From contig JANVCC010000021.1 of assembly GCA_025345505.1 (NCBI GenBank), positions 26,597,253-26,661,252 of the forward strand: a DNA stretch of 64,000 nt. Reading direction: 5' to 3'. The stretch comes from Todiramphus chloris collaris (taxonomy: Eukaryota; Chordata; Aves; Coraciiformes; Alcedinidae). Positions 46,001 through 58,339 of this stretch are shown in pieces. The translations under genes were made by a program, and so were the position numbers. A model generated the notes under the pieces. That model worked only from the letters and a program-made list of their open reading frames with translations. It was not told the DNA's origin and made no database searches. Each line of letters begins with the position of its first letter. Position 1 is the first letter of the stretch.

Positions 46001-46820
46001 ATTGATTATCTTCAGAATTTTCTCTAGCTATTGACCATAATGGAAAAAAAATTGTGCCTCTGAATTATTCAGAACGAAAACATACACAGAAGAAATCAAT
46101 AAGGCACATCTGATATTAAAAACAAATTAAAGCAGGCAGTATAACGTGTCTTGGGGCACCTGCTACATACAAAGAAGAAAGCATTTTAGAGGTAAAGATG
46201 ACTATTTTCCTTCTTTCTTTTCATTCTTTTGTGAGTATTATATTTTACCTGTCAAAATTAACATCTTCATGAATTAAGACATTAAAGGTTTCTTTTCAAC
46301 TTGTTCTTTGTAAATGTTAAAATTTAACTTCAGACTCTAGCACAATAATTCCTTCTTTGTATCCCCACAGTCTTTTTAAGTTAAGTGTAACATGCTGTGC
46401 TGGAGGGATAAAATTATAGAAAAATGTTCAGGTCAGAAAAATCACATTAACAAATATCTAGAGCTAGGCACTAAGCCTCTGAAGACTTTGAAAGTGTTAG
46501 AGATTAAGCTAGTGAAGAAAAATGTGCCTCTCTCAGAAATATCTAATATGTTAACAGTGGAAAATGCCTCCAATATAAATCACAGATATGATTTTTAAAA
46601 ATCTGTGAAGGAGGGATGGATTGTTGTTTGGGTTCAGTATAACTGAGGAGTCATGTAAGTTTTTCTCCAAGTTTCTGATTCAAGACAAGCTACATAGAGA
46701 ATGGTGATGTAGCATCCCTGTTTTTCCATTGGTAAGATTCAGGATTTCACATCGTTGGGACATTCTCTGATTGCAAATCTCCTATGAATGTGGTAAATTT
46801 CTCAGCAAGGACTGCAGAAA
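40020..46820. other. Gene-free AT-rich stretch
   Basis: About 6.8 kb with no recognised gene. Frames such as 40932-41114 minus, 43076-43378 plus with its minus shadow, 44308-44553 plus and 45709-45930 minus have no domains. A locally GC-richer patch at about 43,900-44,110 has no identifiable exon. The 45,710-46,030 segment is complex single-copy DNA and could be regulatory, but nothing in it is diagnostic. Confidence 0.45.
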
Positions 46821-46823
46821 GAT

Positions 46824-47345
46824 CACAGAATCACAGAATTGTCACGGTTGGAAAAGATCTCCAAGATCACCGTGTCCAATTGTCAACAACAAAAAACCCA
46901 ACCAAACAAACAATAAAAAACCCCCACCAAATCAAACTAAAAAAACAAAACCCACCAAAAAGTCACCTTAGCATCCCACTAGAACGTGTCCTGAAGTGCC
47001 TCATCTGCACATTTTTTGAACACCTCCAGGGATGGTGACTCCACCACCTCCCTGGGCAGCCTGCTCCAGTGCCTGACTACTCTTTCAGTAAAATTCTTCC
47101 TAATATTTGATGTAAACCACCCTTGGTGCAACTTCAGGCCATTTCTTCTCACCCTGTCATTATTTACTTGAGAGAATAGGCTTCACCCACCTCACTACAA
47201 CTCCCTTTCAAGTAGTTGTAGAGAGCAGTAAGGTGCTTCCTCTTCTCCAGACTAAACAATCCCAATTCCCTCAGCCTCTCCTCACAGGACTTGTTCTCCA
47301 GACCCTTCAACAGCTTGGTTGTCCTTCACTGAACTCACTCCAGCG
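46824..47345 (-). mobile_element. CR1 LINE 3' fragment, short and diverged
   Basis: The minus strand ends in two ATTCTGTG octamers (46824-46839 in plus coordinates), the CR1 3' signature. Upstream of them lies decayed ORF2 C-terminal sequence, for instance the region corresponding to the [18 protein letters not shown]-type block (about 47,020-47,080). An A/C-rich low-complexity insertion interrupts the 3' untranslated part at about 46,887-46,960. The copy is about 520 bases, strongly 5'-truncated, with several stops. Plus-strand frames at 46771-47038 and 47233-47442 are antisense shadows of this element. Confidence 0.9.
46887..46960. repeat. A/C-rich low-complexity insertion inside a CR1 tail
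   Basis: About 75 bases made almost only of A and C (AAC, AAACCC and CCACC words) between the 3' octamers and the body of the CR1. CR1 3' ends do not normally contain this, so it is an expansion or insertion after integration. Confidence 0.8.
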
Positions 47346-47349
47346 AGAT

Positions 47350-49320
47350 GTGCCATGCCTGTGGTTTGAAGCAATCAAGAGAACACAACATAACACTCAT
47401 GTGACAATGGGCAGCATTAATTACCAAGCTGAACATTTCTAGCACTTACTTGGAAATCTATACTGGGTTCTGATTCCTTTCTCCCTCACTTTGTGGAATA
47501 ATACTCTTTTTATTTTGTGTTATTCCACTATCTTCTTCATAGTAAATTTTCATTTACATAGAATTAAGAGGTGTGATCAAAATTAAAAAAAAATACAAAG
47601 GAAATGTAACCACTATATAAATGTCTTCGAAGGAATCAGACTCCTTTCCTAAAAATATTAAAGAAGGATAATCACTGTTGTAGTAATTAATGCTCACAGC
47701 AAAGACAGTCATGTCCAGGTTGATAAAACAACCCCTGGTAATGAAAGCATCAATGGCTAGGTGGTCTTTCAAAGAACTTGCACAACTGGAATTTGTGTCC
47801 ACTCCTTGTTGAAAGTCATAAAGGAGATTGTTGAACCCTATAAAACTAAGAGGTTTTATTCAAGGTTTTGGGGGATGGAATAAAATATAAAAGGATCTGA
47901 AACTGGTGTGTAAAAGGAGATACATGAATGATTTCTGTTATTAGTTTGTCTTTTACCTGAAAATGTGAATAAGCTTAAACTTATACCAGTATGTTTTTAC
48001 TGCAAGAGGTAGTATTTCTAAAAATATAAATTATTGAGAGATGCAGATAAAATATTTAAAAATACTTAATATGTTAGGTGCCTAAGTTCTTCTGATCTCA
48101 ATGGAAAACAGGCACCTAAACTGTGTAGCTGCTTAGAAAAATCATTCTGCTATTCCATCCTCCCATATAAACACCTAAATACACCTGAAAGTCTGGCTAA
48201 AAATGAATGATGAACTGTGAAGGGACTGTACATCACTGCCGAGATTTTTCTTATCTAATCTAACACACTTGTCAGAAATTTAGGAATGCTTTTAAAACAG
48301 GATATGTGGGACAACTTCAACAGGATTGACAGATATGATATAGGGCAGAAGAAAACTTATGCCCTCCTGGAACTTCAGGTCAAGAGTAGAAGGGAGAATC
48401 TAGGTTATTTCAAATGGGACCAGATGTGTGTGTTCAGGTGACTGACTCTCATGCTGAGGTGTGTACCATAACTTAATTTGTATGGGTCTGCTCATGTTTC
48501 CAGATCAGAGAGTGCTTCTCAAGTCCTGAATCCATGAGAGCACCCATGTAGTGTGGCATTTCCTCATTGTCAGGGTTTGACAAGGAAACCTGTGACCACT
48601 GGTTGAAGAGGAACTGTGGAGAACTACCACAGGTAAGGCTCAGCATGGTCCAGGACACTCACCTAAATGGCACTGGCAGGACTTGAGACAGTCAGCTGAG
48701 ACTGGTAAAATGTGAGAAAGATGAGAAATAAATATGCCTTGGAATGGTGGACTGGGTTTCACACTTAAATTGCAAAAGTTGAATTCTACACTAATTTGGT
48801 GTTTGTGAAACCGCAAACTATAATAGTGGCTGACGTTGAACCATAACTAAGCCAAAGTTTAGGAAAGTTTGTTCCACTTGTTTGGAACACGGTATTCCAT
48901 ACTGACAACGTGTGGTTGCTGCTTCCTTCTTCATGTTGCCTGAAGCTGCCCTTTTTCCTTATTTCATTGACAGAGATATAATCATGTGTCATGATATCTC
49001 ATGGCATCCCTCTGAGAAACTGTTTCTAAAATCTATACTACCATATTTAACATACAAACAAAAAAATCGGTGTGTCTGTTTTTCTTTACCCATCATTTTA
49101 AATGAAGGTTTTCCATTCTGACTAAACTTATTGCTCCTAAATGGAGGCAGAAATAAGAATTAGGACTATTGAACCAAGCAAAATATAGCAAATTTTATAG
49201 TCTATGAAACTAGTAGGAACTGCTTTGTAAAACTTCTCTTGAAAATATTTAAAGCATTTTCACACAATAGAAATCTATTTTTTTTCTTTTAAATTCTGCT
49301 GATGCTTTTTCATTGCTTGG
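47350..49320. other. Gene-free AT-rich stretch
   Basis: No gene recognised. Short minus-strand frames (47554-47802, 48473-48658, 48786-48992) have no domain. A palindromic element remnant at 48,070-48,197 is listed separately. Confidence 0.45.
48070..48197. mobile_element. MITE-like palindromic remnant
   Basis: TTAGGTGCCT at 48074-48083 is an exact inverted repeat of AGGCACCTAA at 48110-48119. A further ACACCTAAATACACCTGAAA follows at 48170-48189. From memory, GGTGCCTAA...AGGCACCTAAATACCTTTGA-type palindromes are common ancient repeats in sauropsid genomes, but I cannot name the family. The copy is degenerate and non-coding. Confidence 0.4.
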
Positions 49321-49324
49321 GTAG

Positions 49325-49447
49325 GTCCACATTAGCACAGCGAGGATGGATCTTTTACAAAGACAAAACTCTAGCTATTGTCCCCATGATTATTGCCACA
49401 CTACTGTCTGTGGGAACACCAGTTCCAAGACTTAGATTATGGGACTG
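49325..49447 (+). other. Possible exon: splice-flanked 123-base open segment
   Basis: The segment is preceded by a pyrimidine-rich stretch (T-run at about 49,279-49,290, then CTTTTTCATTGCTTGGGTAG) and followed by ACTG/GTAAGA, a close match to the donor consensus. It is 123 bases long, a multiple of three, and one frame is open throughout (it begins STLAQRGWIFYKDK; phase 2 at both ends). The residues match no domain I recognise. Forty codons stay open by chance fairly often, and no partner exon is visible, so a non-coding RNA exon or coincidence are the main alternatives. Confidence 0.2.
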
Positions 49448-49459
49448 GTAAGAAGGCTT

Positions 49460-52400
49460 TTGGCATCACAAACCCAGTGCATGTATGTGTGTAAAATGCG
49501 TCTGCATTCTCTGTATCAAAACTTGCTATTGAATATATTGCAATTTGGTATTTCTTCTTTGCACAGAGGTTTTTTTTCTCAATATATGATTTTTCTCAGG
49601 AGATGTGTTCCTCTCTGAAACTGTAAGACAAGAATAAATCTACAGCAATATTTACAAAGAATTGCAAGCATTGAAAAAATGAATTAAATGTGAAAAAATG
49701 TAAAAAAGCAATAACGTATGTAAGCATGGCCCTGAGTAAAAGAGCTAAGGGACTAGATGCTTGGCTACTTGCAATTACAATTTGTGCTGTTGTCAGAGTA
49801 GAGGTGCTGAAGAGATGCTCTTTGATCTGTGGCAGAAGGATGTGAAAACAAAGCTAGAACAGGTCAAAGAATAAAGATAATATGGTAGGAGTGATCTCAG
49901 TGTTTTAAAAATATTTTCTATGTTGTAGAATAACTGAGTGCCATCTCAGTTTTCTCCTGACATCTCTTTTAGAGTGACCAATTAGGCCTTGCCAAAACAA
50001 ACTCCAAAAGTCATTCTGGAAATAGTTCAGTTTGGATGACAATAGAGATAATACTATATGAAAATTTGGTTACCTCTGTCCTACAGAATCTTCCAACACT
50101 GGTGTAATTGGCTTTTCATCTTCATGCAACTCAAGCCCTATATCAAGTTAGTGACAGATACTTCCACATCGAGGTATGAAAGCACCACCTTGCTGGGCTG
50201 GGCCATACTGTTTTGGACAGTCTGAGCTGAAAAAACCCTAGAATTAATTATTATGTTCCAGAGTCACAAGGGCAGCACAGGGAGCCCAGGCAAATGTTGT
50301 GCACTGTCATGGTGGCCAGTTGACCTTAAGGGGGTTATTCCTTGGCAGAATGGATGCAAACCATTATGTACCACACAGCCTAAGGGACAGGATCATTCCT
50401 GGGAGTGGCTATACTGAGCAATATATGTCTAGCAGATGCTGTCTACATTCTTAGAGGAGGTGGGAAGACTCAAATCTTGGTAACACTGTACAACACATCT
50501 ATCTCATGCCTGAACCCCAGCATTTCATATATTCCTCTACCTGTTTTGCCTGTATTATCTGTCCGATACCTCTACACATACTTTTATGGGGTTTAAATCC
50601 TATAGGAAAGGCCTGGAATCCTCACATCCTGTTTCCCAAGTGAGCATTGCCTTATACACTATAAGAAGAGGCAACAGATAATGAACTTCTGAAAGCTGAG
50701 AGGAGAAGCTCATAGAAGAGCATCCTTGCTTCTGTACTCCTAAGCAGTCACTGCTGGCAACTGTCAGGGGCAAAATAGATGAGTATTATGTCTAAGTAAA
50801 GCAGCCATTTCAAATATTCCTAATAGATTTGTGGAATTGTAAAACCATGACGTGTCAAGACTCCCTCCTGGTATAAAAGACCTATGGGATATAGCTGTTG
50901 CCTGTGGCGGAGAATATGGTGGAGAGTGCTAATGTAAGAAGTATGGTTTTCATCTTTTCAATCTAAATATTCTCCTTAGCGCTCTTTAGTGTATAAAGTG
51001 TGTTTAGCTAGTCAGCAAAATAAAGAAACATAATTAATAGTGGATAACCATTCTAAAGAAAACTTCTGCTAAAACTTACCACCTGCCTAGACAGTGGAAA
51101 CATTTCTGGGATATAAAATATAAGCTTCAGTACAATTCCACATATAGAAACCTGCTAAACATCAATAACAAGAGAAGTCTGAGTTTCATGCCATATTGTG
51201 TTTTGCCAAGTCAAAAGCTCATTCTATTAATTTCAGTAGAAGTCTACTGACAGTGATTTCTGAGGAAGTGATACAAAAGCATATTACAAGGAACAGGAGG
51301 GATGGAACATTTTACACTAATTTTTTGAAAATTATTTCAGAACTGGCTGTTCTAAATGCTTTAAAAAGGTGTTGGATTGCTGTTGCAGAAGTATTTCCCT
51401 GTTAATGGGAAGTGCTATCTGGTGGCTACTTTAGTATGGTACTACAGACAATATCTAGCTACAAAGCAGTAGCAATGATCTGCACCAAAGACACAAACTG
51501 CATGTTGCAAGCCTAGTTTTAAGGTGCTTGAAGGTGAAATGTGAACTCAAGAACTGTGTAGCATTTCCACGATACCTTTCTTGTACTGTGTAGAGATCTT
51601 TACCAATGAGGTTAATTGTGCTCTGCAAACTCCCTACTATCCTGCTTCTAGGAATAAGTTTGTCATCTTTATATAGCTATATGTTTTAGTAAGAAGATCG
51701 ATATATTAAAAAAAGAATAGGTGCTAGTAGAATAAATCATATTGAAGAGATTTTCATCCGTAGCTTACAATAGGGTTCTGGGACAATTAGTAGATAGTCA
51801 TACTATTTTATCAGGTGATACAGTGCCGATGCCTCCAGAAAATTTGAGAAGGGAATTTAATTAAACATGATTATTACTATCTTCAGAAAAGAAACAATAC
51901 TTTGGGAATATTTTGTTATTATTTATTATTCAGCACTTCAGGAAAATCCCATTTAACAACATGTAATTGCTAAAAAGTTATCAAGCACAGTAGTTGGGGA
52001 AAAAATGAACTAAACTGAAAAAAACATAAATGATACTTCTGTGTTTAAAAGACAGTGTGAACAGTTCAGAGTGAAGGGAACCTCCTATCCCCAACAGTTA
52101 CATAGATGTATTGGTAAAATGTCAAAAGAAGATGAGAAGCAAAATTGATCTTGGAAAGAAACCAAAGGATGACATAATCGGTTTAGTGATTCCAATTTAC
52201 AGCCTAAATTTGAAATGGTAAAAAGAATTACACAAGCACAAAAGAAAAAATGATTGTAATAAGAATAAATAAATAAGGAGAAATCTCCTGAATTTGAAAT
52301 GAACCTTAATATACCATTAGATTTGATTATGACTTTTTCTGAAATCAGAGAAAATGAAGTCTTGTGGTTGTACTTTATTCTTCTTATTTACAATGTTCTC

Positions 52401-55400
52401 ATGCCTCTGTATACCAAAATTCATCATCTCTAGGTTCCATAGTTCCTTTAAAAAAGGTGAGTTAGACAATGTATCTACTAAATCAAAAAACATTAGTTTG
52501 TGAAAATTATTAAATGAACACTATACTTAGGTGGTTTTTCATGACATCCATCAAAGCTGCATATAAAAGTTTATGTTATGAACTAACTACTGTCTGTCCT
52601 GTGATTAAAGGGCACATGATGACCTCATGAACCACCCTTTAGACTTCCAGTGCTTCTGGCTTTAATATTCTGTGCTAGATTCACTGAGCTTTTCTACAGA
52701 TGCTAAGCGTTCAATCCTGAAGGCTCCACTTCATCATCAGGTAATTAGTATTTTCATTAACTTGCTTATTGTCAAGGAAAATGAGCCTTGATCATCTAAT
52801 TTTTCCTCAATGAGTTGAATATTGTAATATATCTATAATTAATGTGTTTTATGCCACAAACGTGTAATGGAGTGGAAATCTGAGCCTGCTCCCAGCAGTC
52901 ACTGTCAGTAAATGTTTGATGAATAAACAGAGACTTTCTAATGGGAAATGGTGGCGACTTTTATAAGCAGACACAATAAAGACTTTATTAACATACTTAA
53001 GAAGCATTCTGGGAAATAGAATTGAATGCATTATTACTGTAGGCTCCTTTTGTGAAAAGTAAATTTTACTGTCCCCATAACAAATGTTTGCTTGTTCAAT
53101 GTAACTTGTAGTGTCATTCTTTTATGGAGCATCTTTTGGTTTAAATCTGTGAAGCATTTTAAATTCCCTATCGGTCTATGATCTAAAATTAAAAAAAATA
53201 CTTAAAAGAATCCCTCTGAAATTTGTATAAACTAATCGCTTATACACCTGTCTGTAATGGGGGAAAAATAAAAACAAAAAGAAGAAAAAATCCCTCCCCC
53301 CAAAACCTAGCAAATATGTGAAAAATCAAATTATGGTGAGAATCTTGTTAAAATGAAACTGTAACATAGGTGTTCAGAGAGTGAAGAGAAGATGGGGTTG
53401 AATGGCAGATCATTTGCAATGCCACAGCTGCTATAACTAAGATTAAATATGTCTTTAAAATGTATTAATGAACAGCTCCAGATGTAATATCAACATGCTA
53501 TCATAAAGAGCCAGGAGTGTTTCTGAGTGAGTCAGAAAATTATTTAGCTTCTTGACTGGTTCCAGAATGGGAACTAAAACTATGCTGACTCAGTTTTCCG
53601 AGATGTGTCCTGTACACAGACTGTGCTACAGTCAGGGATGGCTACAGACTGTAAAAACATAGCCTTTAGAAAAAAGAATGCCTTTTCCCTTTTTATTTTT
53701 TTTTACCTTTTTTTTTTTTTAGCTGGATTGGAGTTTGACTCCCCAGAATACATTGTGTCTGGGGATGAACAACTTACTTAAGCAAGAAAGGTACTTGAAT
53801 TGCATCTACTGCTTTTACTCATCTAAGTGCAAATTTTGTGTCCTGATTTGCGTGCAACTCAGAAGCTTTCTGTGTCGTTGATGTAATCTGATGGAGGGGG
53901 TACGTGTAAAAAGAGCAGAAGAGAAAGGCAGAAAGGATAGACAGTAGGAAGCAAAGAGAAGGTTCCCGTAAAAGAAGATTAGAAAGGACAATTATGAAAG
54001 TAAGCAGGCAGGCCTGCAGTTGTTGCTTCTCCCCACATCCCTGTTATGGGAGCTTCAGACACTTCCTTCTCTGAGCCACCAGCATCACCAATTAACATTT
54101 TCAGTGAGCAGTTTTGATACCCAAAGTCCTTGTCTGACTGATGGTTGAGGCACAAGTACAGGCTGGGAAAGGCTCCCATGCTACCTGCTCTACCATGAGC
54201 AGTCCGGAGACAGTTGTCAGGGACAAATCCAGGTCAGCTCTACCTCATGAAGAGGATTCAACGCATCTAGGGTCTGATGCATTTGTCCTTTAGATGTCCA
54301 CCTTAATATTTCTGAATCAAGATGTAATGAATTATTTCAACTTCCTTGTTTGATTTTGAATGAAAAAGTTTTAATTTTATGGTCTATTAAGATATTTTTA
54401 TTATTATGTTAAAATTGTACATTCTTTAGAGAAAGATGTGATGGGCCACATATGATTATTAAAGAAGTTAAATTCCACAAGGAAAGTCAATGCTTTTGCT
54501 TTTCATTCCAGTTTGGTGGAATAAATGTCAAATTTATATTTAGATTATTTTTTTCCTTTCTAATTTTCTATGGTAGATATAAAACCAGAAAAATGAAGTT
54601 TTGATACAAGTGAATCCCTAGACACAGTAATTTTATAGATACATCCAGAGTTCAGAAAACATTTGCCTGTTCTTGTATATTTTAACTGACCAAACATAAA
54701 TGTCTATTTGGTCTACATTTAAATTAGCTGTTAAACTCCCAGAGCTATCAGTGAAGAGACACTGTCACCTACAGATTGTGATTTATATCATCCTAATGTA
54801 TATCTCTGGAATAAACCAGATGAATCTCAGTCTGAAAGTTTACATTTCTCATCACCTCTTCACTAAGTTTAAGGAGAATAAAAGGTGACTCACTCAGATA
54901 TTGAAGTCTACTTAATAGGTACTTAGACTTAACTTAGATAAATCTCCCTTTGAAAACAAGCTGGTCAAAACATTAGGAATCTGACTATAGGGAATAATTT
55001 AGAATGTCAGAGGATGAAGTTGTGAGACTGAAGTTGATTTTTTCTAATGATAATGTAGGTCAGATGTTATTTTGACTTACTACAAAATAAGAAATTACAT
55101 TGAAGGTGTTCAGTAGAGAAGAATTTACACAGGGAATTTTAACTCTGCAAGGTTTTTCCAGTGGACAAGCTCTCCATTTTACCTAAAAGAGATTTAATCA
55201 AACCAACTTGTGGAAAATAATGTTAAGAAAATTAAGTAATGCCACTGAAAGTTGTGTTCATTCCATCTAAATTTAAGCATCTAGATGGCAGTCCAAAATG
55301 AGGTGTGTAGTCACCATAGCTTCATCTGGGGAAAGATCAACATCTTCATATCCAGTTATCTTATGCAGTGTATTTGCCTCAGCTCTTGCTATCTACAACT

Positions 55401-55650
55401 GGGAATGAATGTATGCTGAGCTCTGAGGTTTAATAACCATGACCTTCAACAATTGTAATTTAGCTATGAAGGTCAAAAAAAAACCCCCTTATATTGTCTG
55501 AAACTCCTAGGTTTAAATTTAAAAGTTTTTAAAATTTAATTTTTAAAGATTTCAAAAGGGTTTTTGTTTGTTACTGTGAAGTCAGTATTAGAATATTTTT
55601 TTTATATTCACTGTCTATTGCAATTATTCAGATGTATAAGGTGTTTTACA
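49460..55650. other. Gene-free AT-rich stretch
   Basis: About 6 kb of AT-rich DNA with homopolymers (T-rich run about 53,696-53,720) and no recognised gene or transposon. Frames up to 69 codons only. The 53,990-54,300 segment is slightly GC-richer with no exon signature. Confidence 0.5.
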
Positions 55651-55657
55651 CAAGAGC

Positions 55658-55681
55658 AAATAAATAAATAAATAAATAAAT
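55658..55681. repeat. (AAAT)6 microsatellite
   Basis: Six perfect AAAT units in gene-free DNA. Confidence 0.95.
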
Positions 55682-55689
55682 GTTTAAGG

Positions 55690-58260
55690 TATGTTTTAGA
55701 GCTCTCTGATATCACAAACAAAGCCAACTAATTTAAAAAGTGGTCCTATTTTCAGAATGATGGAGGAAAGAAAGGTATGTACTCTTTTGATCCTAGAAAA
55801 CCAGTTAAGTAAGATTTTGTGATATAGCTGTCTTCAAGACAGTCTGTTACGTGTAATCTGTATTGTTTTGAAAACATAGGGAGTTTCGGCACTGGTTTTC
55901 ATGGCAGCAAGGATTATATTTGTTTTATCCAATTCTGGTACGTGGCACAATAGCGAACACTATAGAAAATATCGTAGGATTTGCCCTCTGCTTCCATTAA
56001 CTAAAAGATTATTATTTCGTATCTGAATATCAAGAAGGAAATAAAATGTTTTGCAGGCCAGAATTAACTACTACCACAAGAGATAAAATTCAGGTACATC
56101 TTTTTTTTCCCCTAGAACTACCCAAGTAGAAGACAACAGACCATTGAATATCAGCAGCACACATTGGAAGCACAGTGCTGTTCTCCACTATGCTGCTATT
56201 GATCTCAATATCTACATCTTCTTTTCTACTTTACACTGTCATTACTGAAACTAATATTTGATCCTGTCTTCTAATAAGAGATACACATATTTCTACAGAC
56301 TTCATTGATCTCACATATTTTTCTGTGACTAGCTGATACTGGTAAGATATTTATCTTTGGATTAGATATTTGAATTTTTACAAAAACAAATTATTGAAAG
56401 TGTAAGTTAATGATTTTTATGAGAAATCTTAATTAGAAATAGATGAAATAAACATGTCAATAAAAAAACAAAGTAATATGCTGTTTGCTATTTCACTGCA
56501 AAAGGACAGAAAAGAAAAAGAGGTTGGCAAAATAATGCTTATAAAGGCCAGATATCTGTGTCCTGAGGCCATCAGACACTTCCCTAATGGAGTACAGAAT
56601 GTGTAAAATAATTAATCATGTGGAGAAGGTATTGCCAGGGTTAGAGATGGGGTCTTCAGCTTTTAATGGAAATGCTCTGTGATTGAGCTGGGAAAAAAAT
56701 ACTTCTGCAGTTAGAAGAGGAGGGTATCTGTCATACTTAACTCATAATAGTTTAGGAGTACAATAAAATATCAGACATGTTTCAACACTTTTATTTTGTG
56801 TGGTATTAAAACTACATATAATACAGGAAAAGTACAAACATACAGTGAACCATTCTCCATGGCAGTGTTCACAAATTTCAGTAGGAGGAATGCTCAAAAG
56901 GTTAAACTGAGACTCTCTGGGGTCAGATTTATTCCCTCACTAGCAATACATCTCTCTGACTAATCTTTCTGTATATACTTTTTAAAAAAAATATAGTGCA
57001 TTTTCTACCTTCTTCTTTGATAGCTTGCTGAGATAGAGTGAAAATGGATCATTTGATTTATTTCTTTGCTAGAGGCCTGAACACAATGAGCGTATCTTAA
57101 AACAAAACCTAAAAAACCCCCCCAAAAAACAAAACAAAAAAAGATTGATTTAGTATTAACATGCAAATTTTACAGTCAAAGAACAGCATTAAGATTGAGA
57201 CTGAAGAACTTCAAAGAGAAACACAGGTAAGGTTACTTATACATATGAAATCTAAATCTGTCCCTCTGGTGGAGAGATGTCATGGTACAGTCTTAAGTAC
57301 TGTGATCTGGGATCTATCTTTTTCCATAGGATACCTTCCATTTATTGTATGAATTGAACAGTGTTGATCATTTTGCGCAGTTCCTTTACATTTTCTTACA
57401 TCCCTATAGGTCAACAAGTGGATCTAATGCTTATTTCTTCTGTGCTATCTCAATTACTCATCCAATAGTTTGGGTGTCCAAATGGAAGTGTCTAACTTGT
57501 ACATTTTATTCAGAGCTTGAACACGATGCAGTATGCAGTGATGCTACTCAGTACTCCTACAAATTGAACTGAGTAGCTTCAAACTGGATGCTCAGAAGTG
57601 TTCAACCTACTGAAAATCATACAGTTTGAGAGTATTAGTCAACAAAAGCATGATTATTAGCCAATAGTCTTGAAAAAGAAAGATATATACAGCTATGCAG
57701 GAAACTTGTTAGAAGCACCACAGGAAACATTTAAAGATTCTTATCTGAATTATTCAGTTCAGGTCAAACTATACACAGTGAAGAAAAATGAGTTCAAACT
57801 GAAACAGTGACACAGAGACAGTGAGTTAGTTACACACTTTTGACTTGTCTTTGCACTTTCTGAGTCTGTTTAGAATCAGAAACACTGAAAAGTGTCCAAA
57901 AAGGAATTTTTGGGGGTCACCAACAGTCAAATATTTCAAGAGAATCTAAACTTAGGAGAATTCCAGTTTAGCTAATCCAATCTTTAATTATACTTTAAAG
58001 AATGTGAAATATATCAGTCTTCATAATTTTGGAGGGGTTTTATTGAAGCTCTAGCAGTTTGATCCCACTCAGGAAAAAGGAAGTTTTAAATGAGTCAGTT
58101 AAGGAGAAAGAAAGTGTATGAATCAGAGGAAAAAATTCCCATGTAGCCAAAAATAGGTTCACACTGAATGTCAGGTTGCACCAATTAGACTGAAAGGACA
58201 TACGAGAGAGGTTGGCAACAGGACACAAAAGTATTAATAACATTGCTTTCCATCTTGGGC
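55690..58260. other. Gene-free AT-rich stretch
   Basis: No recognised gene. An A/C-rich tract with a C7 run lies at about 57,105-57,140. Frames at 57161-57572 are short and without domains. Confidence 0.5.
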
Positions 58261-58275
58261 AAGAAGTTCATCCCA

Positions 58276-58328
58276 TTCAGCACTACCATCTGAGCAGTTC
58301 CATCTGATTCTTCAGCACTACCATCTGA
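58276..58328. repeat. Direct repeat of 18 bp with a 35-bp period
   Basis: TTCAGCACTACCATCTGA occurs at 58276-58293 and again at 58311-58328. The spacer itself contains a shorter CCATCTGA, suggesting nested slippage. No functional interpretation. Confidence 0.9.
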
Positions 58329-58339
58329 CTCTACGTGAG

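Noticed and set aside
46771-47442. Plus-strand frames at 46771-47038 and 47233-47442
   Set aside because: Antisense of the diverged CR1 tail plus its A/C-rich insertion; no independent coding signal.
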